The position numbers and the translations under genes are program-made. Positions 33,687 to 43,346 of a stretch of DNA of 61,193 nucleotides are shown piece after piece. Each line of letters begins with the position of its first letter. Position 1 is the first letter of the stretch. The notes under the pieces were generated by a model. It saw nothing but the letters and a program-made list of their open reading frames with translations. It had not been told where the DNA came from and made no database searches. The DNA is from Bacteroidales bacterium (GTDB lineage: Bacteria > Bacteroidota > Bacteroidia > Bacteroidales > UBA932): contig JAFZBF010000009.1 in NCBI GenBank assembly GCA_017561885.1, forward strand, positions 1-61,193, in the 5' to 3' direction.

Positions 33687-36016
33687 AAACATACAGATTT
33701 ATCTACACTATTATCTTCGGCGCCCTCCTGCTCGGAGTTTCGTCAGCCGCCGGAGCACAGAGAACCAACCAGCTGTTTGACAAAGGCTGGACATTCACGC
33801 AGAACGGAAGATCAATTACTGTCGACCTGCCCCACGACTGGGACATATATACCGCACCCAATCCCTCGACAGGAGCCACAGGCACAGGCGGAGGATGGTA
33901 TCAGGGCGGCAAAGGCGAATACCGCAAGTCTTTCAAGACTCCGGCAGGACATGTAGCGAGACTTCATTTCGAAGGAGTGTACCAGAGAGCCGAAGTCTAT
34001 GTCAACGGTCAGAAGGCCGGTCAGCACGGCTATGGATATACACCGTTCACGGTGGACATAACCCCGTACCTCAACAGAGGCCAGGGCCGTGACAACGAAG
34101 TGGTGGTCACCGTCGACAACAGCCAGCAGCCCAACTGCCGCTGGTATTCAGGTTCCGGCATCTACAGGCACGTGTGGCTGGAAACCATGCCGGCGCTGCA
34201 CGTCGTAGAGAACGGAATTTACATCACGACCCCCGAAGTATCGTTCGATGTAGCTATGGTGAAGGTCCAGGTGACCGTCGAGAATGAGGCCAAGACCGAC
34301 AAGAACGCCACGGTGGCGGTAGCCGGGATAGAACGCCGGGAAAACTTCGCCCCTGGAGAGAAAAAGACCCTCGAATTCATCTTCTATGTCGACAGGCCGA
34401 AACTCTGGTCGCCTGACAGGCCTTATCTTTACACCTGCAACGTGTCCGTGACAGACAATACCCAATATGCATATTCCACCTGGGCTGAAAAGTTCGGCAT
34501 CCGCTCCATTGCGTTCGACGCAAAGCGCGGCTTCCTCTTCAACGGCCAGCCCATGCAACTCAACGGAGCCTGCATCCACAGCGATGACGGTGTGCTGGGA
34601 GCGATGGCATTCGATGCCGCCGAAATCCGTAAGGTGCAGCTGATGAAAGATGCCGGCTTCAACCTGATCCGCACAAGCCACAACCCGCCTTCAAGGGCTC
34701 TGATCCAGGCCTGCGACTCGCTGGGAATGCTGATAATCGATGAAGCTTTCGACGGATGGCGCACTGCCAAGAACCCCTTCGACTACTCCACCCTCATCGA
34801 TTCGTGCGGACGCGACGATATCCAGGCGATGGTTCTGCGAGACCGCAACAGCCCTTCCGTCATAGCCTGGAGCCTAGGAAACGAAGTGATAGAGCGCAAT
34901 GAGCTGCAGGTAGTCGCAACGGCAAAGATGCTCAAGAAGGCCGTCCTGGACGTCGATGCCAGCCGCCCCGTCACAGAAGCCCTTTGCGCCTGGGGAGGTG
35001 AAGTCTGGGAGCACTTCGACCCTCACGCCGACGTCCTCGACGTAGTAGGCTACAACTATATGATCCACAAGCACGAGACGGACCACCAGCGCAATCCCGA
35101 AAGGATCATGTGGCAGACAGAGAGTTTCCCGCGCGACGCTTTCAAGAACTGGAAGACAGTGACGGAATACCCATACATCGTAGCGGACATTGTCTGGACA
35201 GGACTCGACTATCTGGGTGAATCCGGAATCGGCCGCTATTATTATACCGGGGAGACTCCCGGCGAACATTATGTACAAGGAGGCATTCCCGACTGGCACG
35301 GCGCTTACTGCGGTGACGTGGACATAACCGGCTGGCGCAAGCCCATCAGCCACTATCGCGACCTGCTGTGGAACAACAGCGAAGTGCTGTACCTTGCCGT
35401 CAGGGAACCGTCCGGATATCGCGGGGAAATCAAGGAGACCGCCTGGAGCGTTTGGCCCACCTGGGAGTCGTGGAACTGGCAGGGATGGGAAGGAAAACCC
35501 ATCGAGGTGGAAATCTATACCAAAGCGCCGGAGGCAAGCCTCTACCTGAACGGAAGGCTCATCGGCTCGAAGAAGGTCAGCTCCGAGACTGAATACAAGG
35601 CCGTGTTCAGCGTTCCATACGAGGCAGGAACCCTCCGTGCCGTCGCAAATGGAAGGAGTGCAGAACTCTCGACCGCAGGCAATCCTGCAAGGCTCAGGCT
35701 CACCCCTGACAAGACCATCATCGCGGCTGACGGCCAGGACCTCTCATTCATTACCGTAGAGGTAGTCGACAGAGACGGCCGCATCTGCCCCGAAGCTTCC
35801 ATCCCCTGCAACATCGAAGTGTCCGGTTCCGGAGAGCTCCTGGCCGCAGCCAGCGCCGACCTGAAAGACACCGAGCCCAAGACATCATCCAGAGTCACCA
35901 CCTGGAAAGGCCGCGCATTGATAGTGGTGCGAAGCAGCGACAGCAAAGGCAAGCTGAACGTGGCGGTCACATCTTCGCTTCCGACAGCAAAACTCACCCT
36001 TCAGACCGCAAAATGA
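33683..36016 (+). CDS. GH2 beta-galactosidase
   Basis: 777 aa from ATG 33683, with a Sec signal peptide (ending AAGAQ). The acid/base Glu401 is in WSLGNEVIE and the nucleophile Glu480 in MWQTESFP. Domains in order: jelly-roll sugar-binding (30-170), Ig-like (180-270), TIM barrel (280-580), then additional C-terminal Ig-like domains. Together with the upstream GH53 it would take galactan oligosaccharides down to galactose. An extended frame upstream to 33416 is an artefact inside the GH53 gene. Confidence 0.92.
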   Translation: MKTYRFIYTIIFGALLLGVSSAAGAQRTNQLFDKGWTFTQNGRSITVDLPHDWDIYTAPNPSTGATGTGGGWYQGGKGEYRKSFKTPAGHVARLHFEGVYQRAEVYVNGQKAGQHGYGYTPFTVDITPYLNRGQGRDNEVVVTVDNSQQPNCRWYSGSGIYRHVWLETMPALHVVENGIYITTPEVSFDVAMVKVQVTVENEAKTDKNATVAVAGIERRENFAPGEKKTLEFIFYVDRPKLWSPDRPYLYTCNVSVTDNTQYAYSTWAEKFGIRSIAFDAKRGFLFNGQPMQLNGACIHSDDGVLGAMAFDAAEIRKVQLMKDAGFNLIRTSHNPPSRALIQACDSLGMLIIDEAFDGWRTAKNPFDYSTLIDSCGRDDIQAMVLRDRNSPSVIAWSLGNEVIERNELQVVATAKMLKKAVLDVDASRPVTEALCAWGGEVWEHFDPHADVLDVVGYNYMIHKHETDHQRNPERIMWQTESFPRDAFKNWKTVTEYPYIVADIVWTGLDYLGESGIGRYYYTGETPGEHYVQGGIPDWHGAYCGDVDITGWRKPISHYRDLLWNNSEVLYLAVREPSGYRGEIKETAWSVWPTWESWNWQGWEGKPIEVEIYTKAPEASLYLNGRLIGSKKVSSETEYKAVFSVPYEAGTLRAVANGRSAELSTAGNPARLRLTPDKTIIAADGQDLSFITVEVVDRDGRICPEASIPCNIEVSGSGELLAAASADLKDTEPKTSSRVTTWKGRALIVVRSSDSKGKLNVAVTSSLPTAKLTLQTAK

Positions 36017-36321
36017 CCAGGAAAAAGACCATAAAAACCAGTGGAGACACCGAACTCTCCGAGGTCGAACGCCGCGTCGCCGAGCAGAGCGCAAGGCTCA
36101 GGGAGGTCAGCAAGGCGCTGAAAAAGGCCCGGGAAGGCATCGAGGCGCTGCAGGCACAGAGAGACAATATCGCAGAACTTGAACGATACCTGGCTACAGA
36201 CTGGCAGGCAGACTACGAAGCCGACGAAAGAGGCGAGATAAGCAAAGCCGTGGCCCGCGACGTGCTGGGCCAGGACACCCTTTACGACCTGCTGGAAGAA
36301 ACAAGCGAATTCGGCGTATGA
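36013..36321 (+). CDS. DUF4298 family protein
   Basis: 102 aa, soluble, with a coiled-coil-like N-terminal half (SEVERRVAEQSARLREVSKA) and the DUF4298 core LERYLATDWQADYEADERGE followed by DTLYDLLEE. Function is unknown to me. It overlaps both neighbours by ATGA (36013-36016 and 36318-36321), so it is translated together with the GH2 enzyme and the protease. Confidence 0.8.
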   Translation: MTRKKTIKTSGDTELSEVERRVAEQSARLREVSKALKKAREGIEALQAQRDNIAELERYLATDWQADYEADERGEISKAVARDVLGQDTLYDLLEETSEFGV

Positions 36322-38096
36322 AACATTTTTCATTGACAACGATACTGGTTTTGCTGATCTCGTTGCCGGCATTTGCCGGACCGGTCGATGCTGCCGCCGC
36401 CTCTGAAACGGCCAGGGCCTTCTTCAGGAACGACCCCAGCCCCGCCCTACGTATGGCCGAGATAAGTCATGTGAGACTATATGCCGCCCCGCTTTCCAAA
36501 GCCGCGGAAGCAGAACCCGCATTCTACATATTCAACCGCGAAGGCGGAGGATTCGTGATCGTCTCAGGTGACGACGCCTGCAAGCCGATCCTCGCCTACT
36601 CATATGAGAACAGTTTCGGCAGCGCCGGCGACATGCCGGACGGGCTTCGAGACTGGCTCGCCGACTTTGAAGCCCAGGTGGCCCAGGTCCGTGCCGAAGG
36701 AGTGAATCCCGCACCGTCCAGAACCGCTGCGGACATGACCGGCTACAAGACCGAGATTCTCCACAAGACCCCGGCATGGCATCAGGGAGAGCCCTTCAAC
36801 CGCCTGTGCCCGAAGGACAACGGTAAAGAAACCTGGGCAGGCTGCGTTCCGCTGGCCATGTGCCTTGTGATGAATTTCTTCGGCCATCCCGCACATGGCA
36901 CCGGCACTCTGCCCTCATATGACTACAGCTATTACGGAATGGCCTATCACGTGGACAGCATCCAACTCGGCCATCCATATGAATGGGACAAGTTCAGCAA
37001 CGTCAATTTCAACAGGAAATATACTGAGGAACAGGCCAACGCTATAGCCATTCTTGTACGCGACGTAGGTGCCGCCGGCAAGTCAGGTTACACGGTTGAA
37101 GGAACAGAAAGCGACTTCGAGAGGATTGTCCCCGCCGTCATCGAACATTTCGGATACGACCCCAACGTAACACAGCTGAGCCGCGAGTTTTTCACAGACG
37201 AAGAGTGGATGGACCTTATCAAGGCAGATCTCCAGGATCATCCGCTGATATATGCTGCAAGTTCTGACGACAGCGGCCACGCCTTCGTGGTCGACGGTTA
37301 CGACAAGAAGAATTACCTGCACGTCAACTGGGGATGGGGACCGTACTATATAGGATACTATGCACTGTCTGCATTCACCCCGTCAGCTGACGAGAATTTC
37401 AAATACGGTCATACCACCGTCCTCGGACTCGTGCCCGACAAAGGCCAGGGCGGAAGTCCCGAAGATTTCCTCTTCCTGTCGTCAGGAGGCGGTTCCGACG
37501 GTAAATACTACAGAGGGCTCTACTGCAACGGAAGCGCCGAACGCGGCAAGAAGTTCTCCGTGGACGTAGCCTGGTACTTCAACGGCGGCCTGGCCGATTT
37601 CAACGGCAAGATTGCGATCGCACTGGTCGACAAGGACGGCAATATCCTGGAAAAAGTTTCCGGGGACAACGAGGTCAAGGATCTCGAACCTCGCGGAGGA
37701 CGGGGTGAGTTCGGCATCAGCTGCAAGTTCGAGTCATACCCTATGGAAGGTGACAGGCTGATGCTCATATACCACAGTGACAAATGGCCCGAAGGTGTAT
37801 GGAAGACTCCCCGCTACAGTCTGGACGACAGAGTCGTATCAGAACTCCCCGTGACTGTCGACAACACTGCGCTCGCCGAAGTCACTTCATTAAGCTACAG
37901 CAAGGCCTCCGGCAAGATGACCATGAAGACCAAGGACCGCGTCAACTGGTCTGTCAAGGACTCGTCCGGCAGGACAGTAGCCGAAGGAGTCAGCGAATCG
38001 TTCGGCATAGCGCTGCCTGCAGGCCTGGCCGCGGGATCGTATACGCTTACCCTTACACGCGGAGAGGACACGCAATCCGTAACCCTTAAGATGTAA
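36318..38096 (+). CDS. C10 (streptopain-type) cysteine protease with propeptide
   Basis: 592 aa. Signal peptide 1-20 and an inhibitory propeptide (AFYIFNREGGGFVIVSGDD near 68-86). The mature domain has catalytic Cys176 (TWAGCVPLAMC) and His321 (DSGHAFVVDGYD), with HVNWGWGPYYIGYY following. Homologues include SpeB and the Bacteroides fragipain/Bfp proteases. The last 70 residues (NWSVKDSSGRTV, GLAAGSYTLTL) resemble a type IX secretion sorting domain, though I am not sure. Its position inside a galactan operon is unusual. Confidence 0.88.
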   Translation: MKHFSLTTILVLLISLPAFAGPVDAAAASETARAFFRNDPSPALRMAEISHVRLYAAPLSKAAEAEPAFYIFNREGGGFVIVSGDDACKPILAYSYENSFGSAGDMPDGLRDWLADFEAQVAQVRAEGVNPAPSRTAADMTGYKTEILHKTPAWHQGEPFNRLCPKDNGKETWAGCVPLAMCLVMNFFGHPAHGTGTLPSYDYSYYGMAYHVDSIQLGHPYEWDKFSNVNFNRKYTEEQANAIAILVRDVGAAGKSGYTVEGTESDFERIVPAVIEHFGYDPNVTQLSREFFTDEEWMDLIKADLQDHPLIYAASSDDSGHAFVVDGYDKKNYLHVNWGWGPYYIGYYALSAFTPSADENFKYGHTTVLGLVPDKGQGGSPEDFLFLSSGGGSDGKYYRGLYCNGSAERGKKFSVDVAWYFNGGLADFNGKIAIALVDKDGNILEKVSGDNEVKDLEPRGGRGEFGISCKFESYPMEGDRLMLIYHSDKWPEGVWKTPRYSLDDRVVSELPVTVDNTALAEVTSLSYSKASGKMTMKTKDRVNWSVKDSSGRTVAEGVSESFGIALPAGLAAGSYTLTLTRGEDTQSVTLKM

Positions 38097-38101
38097 GACA
38101 G

Positions 38102-38686
38102 ATGAAAGTGACAAGATACATATTACTGTCCGTGACGATTATACTGGCTCTCGTACCGGTTTCCTGCACTCCGGTAGAACCCGTCATCGAGTTCCCTGAC
38201 GCCAACTCTGTCGTAATCACCGCCGACGGAGGTTCCCAGACTGTCAGCTTCACCACGAACTACGACTGGGAGGCAACCGTTTCCGACTCCTGGATCCAGA
38301 TATCGCCCGCAGCAGGAAAGAAAGGAAATACGACGATAACCATCACCATAGGCGCCAACGGCAGCGACCAGGAGAGGAAGGGCAGCGTTACCATAAACAG
38401 CCAGGCTCTCAGAAGAAGCATCGCCGTCACACAGGCCGCAAACTATATGCAGGCGATCTTCATAACACACGAGAACGCTTCGTTCTCACCGCCTGTCTTC
38501 ACCGGCATCGCCATCAAGGGCAAGATAGAATGGGGCGACGGGACCGAGGACTACTATGCCCCCGGTTACAATCACAGCTACAGCTCCGCCGGAAGCCATA
38601 CCGTCACAATCAAGATGAACGGAGGCACCGGCTTCGATATCGAATCGCTCTCGGGAATCACAGAAATCGACGTCTCAAATTTCTAA
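38102..38686 (+). CDS. BACON-domain lipoprotein
   Basis: 194 aa. Lipobox LVPVSC (cysteine 22). Residues about 35-115 form a BACON domain (ITADGGSQTVSFTTNYDWEA, SDSWIQISPAAGKKG and a final VTQAA), an Ig-like fold common in Bacteroidetes carbohydrate-binding proteins. The C-terminal part (KGKIEWGDGTEDYY) is PKD-like. Probably surface-exposed; it may bind the glycan or the mucin surface. It lies 5 nt after the protease and 10 nt before GH3. Confidence 0.82.
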   Translation: MKVTRYILLSVTIILALVPVSCTPVEPVIEFPDANSVVITADGGSQTVSFTTNYDWEATVSDSWIQISPAAGKKGNTTITITIGANGSDQERKGSVTINSQALRRSIAVTQAANYMQAIFITHENASFSPPVFTGIAIKGKIEWGDGTEDYYAPGYNHSYSSAGSHTVTIKMNGGTGFDIESLSGITEIDVSNF

Positions 38687-38696
38687 AAACTACCAT

Positions 38697-40667
38697 ATGA
38701 AAAAACTGCTATTAATCCTGATTCTGATCCCTCTCGTCTTCTCCTGCTCGAAGAAATATGAGCAGCCCGAACTGGGTGTGAGAAGCGTATCCGTCATAAA
38801 GAAGGGCGGACTTCAGTTCAAGGACCTCAACAAGAACGGAAAGCTCGACAAATATGAGGACTGGAGACTCAGCCCCGAAAAGAGGGCTGCCGACCTGCTG
38901 TCCAAGATGGACATCGACGAGAAGATCGGGTTCATGATCATCTCCCAGATCAATATGGGTCCTCAAGGCACCGCTGAACTCAACGAGCGCGACCAGGTGA
39001 CAAACCGCAACAATTTCACCGGAGAGGCGGCCGACGAGTCTATCAACGTGTCAGGCACCACCAAGGGCATAATGGAGAGGCATCTTCGCCACTTCATCCT
39101 CAGGGCAAACGCTCCCGCAAGGTTGATGGCGGAATGGGCCAACAACGTGCAGGAAGTGGCCGAGGGCAGCCGTCTCGGTATTCCAGCCATCTTCGCATCC
39201 AACCCCCGCAACCACGTTGCAGTGGACAACTCGCTGGGCCTCAACGTAGGCAACAGCTACTTCACCCAGTGGCCCGGCACTCTCGGACTCGGAGCGACTG
39301 ACGATCCCGAACTCATCCTCGCCTTCGCAAAGAGCGCTGCTGCAGAATGGGCTGCCTGCGGAATCCGCAAGGGCTATATGTATCAGCTTGACCTGTGCAC
39401 CGAGCCCCGCTGGAGCAGGATCGAAGGCACCTTCGGCGAGGATGCCGACAGAGTGGCCGTCATAGCCACACAGCTTGTCAAGGGCTGGCAGGGCGAGAAA
39501 CTCGGCCCGGAGTCAGTAGCTCTCACCATGAAGCATTTCCCGGGCGGCGGACCTGAGTTCAAGGGCTGGGATTCGCACTACAGCTACGGAATGAACCTGG
39601 TTTATCCCGGCAACAACTTCGACTACCACATCAAGCCTTTCAAGGCTGCAGTGGATGCCGGAGTTTCCGGAATTATGCCTTACTACGCACGTCCCCACGA
39701 GACCCAATACGAAGAAGTTGGCTCTGCCTACAACTACGGCCTGCTGACCGACCTTCTGCGCAACACCCTCGGTTTCAAGGGTCTCGTCAATTCCGACACC
39801 GGCCCCATCAACAATATGCCCTGGGGCGTAGAGGACCTGACCTACCAGGAGAGGTATGCCAAGGCCATCGCTGCCGGAACCGACCTGTTCTCAGGCGGAG
39901 CCGACATCAAGAACCTCAAGGCGACCTACGATGCTGGTATGATTACCGACGAACAGATAAACACTGCCGTCACCCGCCTTCTCATCGAGAAATTCGAGCT
40001 CGGTCTCTTCGAGAACCCTTACGTAGATCCTGACAAGGCCGAGGCGACTGCAAACTGCGAAGAGTTCCGCGCTATGGCCGAGACTGCCTTCCGCAAATCG
40101 ATCGTTCTTATGCGCAACGACGGCGCAGTCCTTCCTTTCAAGAATGGCGTCAAACTGTATGTCGAAAGAGTTGACGCTTCCGGCACGCATCTTCCCGTCA
40201 CTGTTGCTGACAACAAATGGGACGTCACCTTCGTGGACAGTCCTCTCAAGGCTGACGCCGTTGTATTCTGGGTATTTCCCGGAACTGCAGGCAGAGGCGG
40301 CGGATTCCTTGGCGGTGCAGGCGGAAACACTGATATCAGCAACCTGCTTTCTGCCAACAATATCGATGTGCGCTACATCAATACCGTAGCCAGCCGCAAG
40401 CCCACTGTCGTTGCCGTGAACTGCAGCCGTCCCTGGGTGCTCAGCGAACTTCAGGGAGGTGCATCAAAAGCATGGATTGCAACCTTCGGAACCACCCTTC
40501 CCGCCCTGCTCGACGTTGTGACAGGCAAGTTCAACCCCAGCGGCAAGATGCCGTTCGGACTTCCTTCATCACAGCAAGCTGTAGAGAACAACAAGGAAGA
40601 CCTGCCTAGCTTCCAGGAAGCTGAAGGCTATGCTCTCATCCCCTGCGGAGCCGGACTGAGCTACTGA
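38697..40667 (+). CDS. GH3 family lipoprotein
   Basis: 656 aa. Lipobox VFSC. An EF-hand-like calcium loop DLNKNGKLDKYED (43-55) lies before the barrel. The GH3 nucleophile is Asp367 (GLVNSDTGP), and KHFPGGGPEFKGWDSHYSYG is the substrate-binding stretch. The C-terminal sandwich domain follows, but there is no fibronectin-III tail. GH3 enzymes here may act as beta-glucosidases or beta-xylosidases; specificity cannot be read by eye. Last gene of the operon, followed by a strong bidirectional terminator. Confidence 0.9.
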   Translation: MKKLLLILILIPLVFSCSKKYEQPELGVRSVSVIKKGGLQFKDLNKNGKLDKYEDWRLSPEKRAADLLSKMDIDEKIGFMIISQINMGPQGTAELNERDQVTNRNNFTGEAADESINVSGTTKGIMERHLRHFILRANAPARLMAEWANNVQEVAEGSRLGIPAIFASNPRNHVAVDNSLGLNVGNSYFTQWPGTLGLGATDDPELILAFAKSAAAEWAACGIRKGYMYQLDLCTEPRWSRIEGTFGEDADRVAVIATQLVKGWQGEKLGPESVALTMKHFPGGGPEFKGWDSHYSYGMNLVYPGNNFDYHIKPFKAAVDAGVSGIMPYYARPHETQYEEVGSAYNYGLLTDLLRNTLGFKGLVNSDTGPINNMPWGVEDLTYQERYAKAIAAGTDLFSGGADIKNLKATYDAGMITDEQINTAVTRLLIEKFELGLFENPYVDPDKAEATANCEEFRAMAETAFRKSIVLMRNDGAVLPFKNGVKLYVERVDASGTHLPVTVADNKWDVTFVDSPLKADAVVFWVFPGTAGRGGGFLGGAGGNTDISNLLSANNIDVRYINTVASRKPTVVAVNCSRPWVLSELQGGASKAWIATFGTTLPALLDVVTGKFNPSGKMPFGLPSSQQAVENNKEDLPSFQEAEGYALIPCGAGLSY

Positions 40668-40691
40668 TTTCTCTGAAAATTTACATAACAG

Positions 40692-40728
40692 AAGAAGGAT
40701 GGCTACATAGTGGCCATCCTTCTTTTAT
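40692..40728. terminator. Bidirectional intrinsic terminator
   Basis: Arms AAGAAGGATGGC and GCCATCCTTCTT with TTTT after; it serves both the GH3 operon and the converging Big_2 gene. Nearly the same stem is used at 55750. Confidence 0.88.
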
Positions 40729-40745
40729 TATCCCGAAAGGAACTG

Positions 40746-43340
40746 CTATTCCTTGATGAAAAGAGTCCTGAATGATGTGGGAGTATAGATGACTGCATTG
40801 TTCTTCCAGATGGTAAACTCAGTTCCGGATGTTGCGCTGTAAACGTCACCGTTGGAAGAAACGGCAATCTTTTCAGCATATACATCTTCAGCCTCCTTCA
40901 GATTGTAAAGCAGGGTTCCGTTCTTGTAGACTACGACTCTGAGATGTTCGCCACTAGAAGTTTTGACCTTTTCGTTGACAAGAGCATATACATTGCCTCC
41001 GACAACCGCAAGGTCACAGCAGATCGACGACCTCCGGCTGAGTTTCTCGGTAACCGTACTCTGACGTTTTCCATTCTTGTAGAGGGCTAGCGTACTCGTG
41101 TCGGCAGAGCTATCCTCTCCTTCAAAGACAAGACACCACACATCGCTGCCTTCGACAGCCACGGCGCAAGCCTCAGTATTCTTGGAACCGTTGGTGAACA
41201 GCGTTTTCTCAACTTGCAGACTGCGATAGTCGAGTTTCCACATCACAGCATTCCTGACATTGTACTCGTCCTTGTATTCCCCGACAATATACAGATTACC
41301 TTGCTTGTCGGCGGCCAGATCCGAGATGTCGACAGTATAAGTATCGCTGCCTTTGTCGATCAAAATTTCCGGTTCGCAGCCTCCGTCATCATACAGCCTC
41401 ATGACATACAGGCACTTTCTGTACTCTGAAGTATAAGGGATGTAATAACGGCCGCCGCCTGCCGCTGCCATAGAGGAAGGAGCGTTGCTGCTGCCCGTAT
41501 TTAACACATCGGTTTTGAACTTGCCCATATTCTCGCCGTTCTTTTCCATCATAAGCATGTTGGCAGCCATTACTGCAGATGAATAATAAACGTTTCCTTC
41601 AGGATCGATGCAGGGGTGCAGTATGTGTTCATTGAGGGGTGTGCCGTTAATCACCAGCTTGTAGTCGTCTGTATACCAGTACAAGCCTGTCGTAGTGGGA
41701 GATGTTACGGTAACCACACAGCTGGCCTTGTAACCGCCTTCTTCGCTTGTAGCCGTAATTACCGCTTCTCCAAGAGTACCACCTCTTACCACTCCATCGC
41801 TGTTGACACTGGCTATATACGGGGAAGAACTCTCCCAGGTCACATTCTTGTTGGCGGCATATTCGGGAGTATAGATCACCTCCAGCGTTATAGAAGCACC
41901 TGCTGTTACTTCATATTTCTCGGCGCCGAAAGCGATGCCCTTGAGCGTTGCGTCGGGATTGACTGTCACTTCACAGAATGCCTCGACCTCTCCTGAGGGA
42001 GTCTTGACTTTGGCGAATACCTTGGTCTTTCCGACCTTGACTGCTGTCACAAGGCCTTTTTCATCGACGGTGGCAACTTCCTGGTTTGTACTGATCCAGG
42101 AGATTTCTTCAACTGTAGCATCAGCCGGAGTTATGACAACTTCCAGCTGGCCGGTATCGCCTTCAGTTATTGTTAAAGTCTCGGGATTGACTGCTACACT
42201 CTCGACCGGGATGACTTTCGCAGTGACTGACACTGCACAGGTGGCAGTCTTGCCGCCATCAGCTGTTGTGACGGTTATAGTTGCGCTGCCGGCCTTCACT
42301 GCGGTCACTTTGCCGTCTGCCACAGTAGCTACGGCGTCGTCTGACGATTTCCAGCTTACGTCTTTGTTCGTGGCATCGTCAGGCGCCACAGTTGCTGCAA
42401 GAACTGCTTCTTCGCCTTCGACCAGGCTCAACTCAGTCTTATCGAGGGTCACGCCTGTTACCGCTATGGTTTTAGCAGTGACTGTCACTTCACAGGTAGC
42501 AGTCTTGCCGCCGTCAGCTGTAGTGACAGTTATTGTTGCGCTGCCAGCCTTCACTGCAGTTACTTTGCCGTCTGCCACGGTAGCCACAGCGTCGTCAGAC
42601 GACTTCCAGCTTACTTCTTTGTTCGTAGCATTGTCAGGCGCCACTGTAGCTGTCAAAGTTTCGGAATCACCCTCCACAAGATTGAGTGCAGGTTTGTCAA
42701 GTGTCACGCCGGTCACAGCTATAGTTTTGGCTGTCACCGTAACTTCGCAGGTGGCTAAAGGTGCTTCGACGAGACCCAAGGGTTTTACAGTGGCTATTAT
42801 CTTAGCCTTTCCGGCTTTCACCGCAGTTACCTTGCCGTCGACCACGGTCGCAACCGCATTGTCCGTCGACTCCCAGATTACTTCCTTGTTCGTGGCGTTG
42901 TCCGGTGTCACTGTGGCTTTCAAAGTTTCAGACTCGCCCTCCACCAGGCCGAGTGTCGTCTTGTCGAGTTTTATGCTGGTAGCCGGGATGGTTTTGGCAT
43001 CCACAGTGACGGAACAGGTGGCTGTCTTGCCACCGTCGGCAGTTGTGACTGTGATGGTGGCATTACCGGCCTTAATTGCTGTAACTTTTCCATCAGCCAC
43101 ACTCGCTACCGATTCATCTGAAGATTTCCAGCTGACAACCTTGTTCGTAGCATTGTCTGGCGCTACGGTGGCTGTCAATGATTCAGATTCGCCTTCAATA
43201 AGACTCAAAGCGGTCTTGTTGAGAGACACTCCTGTCACAGCCACAGTAGGTGGTTCTACCGGGCCGCAGCCGAGGGTTACCAATCCTGCCACCATAACTG
43301 TTATGGCAGCCAGGAATAATCTTGGATGCAGTCTTTTCAT
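40746..43340 (-). CDS. Surface lipoprotein with six Big_2 domains and a C-terminal propeller-like region
   Basis: 864 aa. Signal and lipobox (VTLGC, cysteine 25). Residues about 33-500 hold five clear Big_2 (bacterial Ig-like) domains, each of the form VTGVTLDKTxLSLVEGE, then WKSSDDAVATVADGKVTAVKAG, plus a sixth, diverged one. Codons 510-864 look like a beta-propeller with DPEGNVYYSS, DKQGNLYIVGEY and NGDVYSATSG. Big_2 domains commonly mediate adhesion or act as spacers. The DNA of the Ig repeats is highly similar, which makes long antisense frames appear. It is not clearly in an operon. Confidence 0.85.
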   Translation of the reverse strand: MKRLHPRLFLAAITVMVAGLVTLGCGPVEPPTVAVTGVSLNKTALSLIEGESESLTATVAPDNATNKVVSWKSSDESVASVADGKVTAIKAGNATITVTTADGGKTATCSVTVDAKTIPATSIKLDKTTLGLVEGESETLKATVTPDNATNKEVIWESTDNAVATVVDGKVTAVKAGKAKIIATVKPLGLVEAPLATCEVTVTAKTIAVTGVTLDKPALNLVEGDSETLTATVAPDNATNKEVSWKSSDDAVATVADGKVTAVKAGSATITVTTADGGKTATCEVTVTAKTIAVTGVTLDKTELSLVEGEEAVLAATVAPDDATNKDVSWKSSDDAVATVADGKVTAVKAGSATITVTTADGGKTATCAVSVTAKVIPVESVAVNPETLTITEGDTGQLEVVITPADATVEEISWISTNQEVATVDEKGLVTAVKVGKTKVFAKVKTPSGEVEAFCEVTVNPDATLKGIAFGAEKYEVTAGASITLEVIYTPEYAANKNVTWESSSPYIASVNSDGVVRGGTLGEAVITATSEEGGYKASCVVTVTSPTTTGLYWYTDDYKLVINGTPLNEHILHPCIDPEGNVYYSSAVMAANMLMMEKNGENMGKFKTDVLNTGSSNAPSSMAAAGGGRYYIPYTSEYRKCLYVMRLYDDGGCEPEILIDKGSDTYTVDISDLAADKQGNLYIVGEYKDEYNVRNAVMWKLDYRSLQVEKTLFTNGSKNTEACAVAVEGSDVWCLVFEGEDSSADTSTLALYKNGKRQSTVTEKLSRRSSICCDLAVVGGNVYALVNEKVKTSSGEHLRVVVYKNGTLLYNLKEAEDVYAEKIAVSSNGDVYSATSGTEFTIWKNNAVIYTPTSFRTLFIKE

Positions 43341-43346
43341 TATAGT

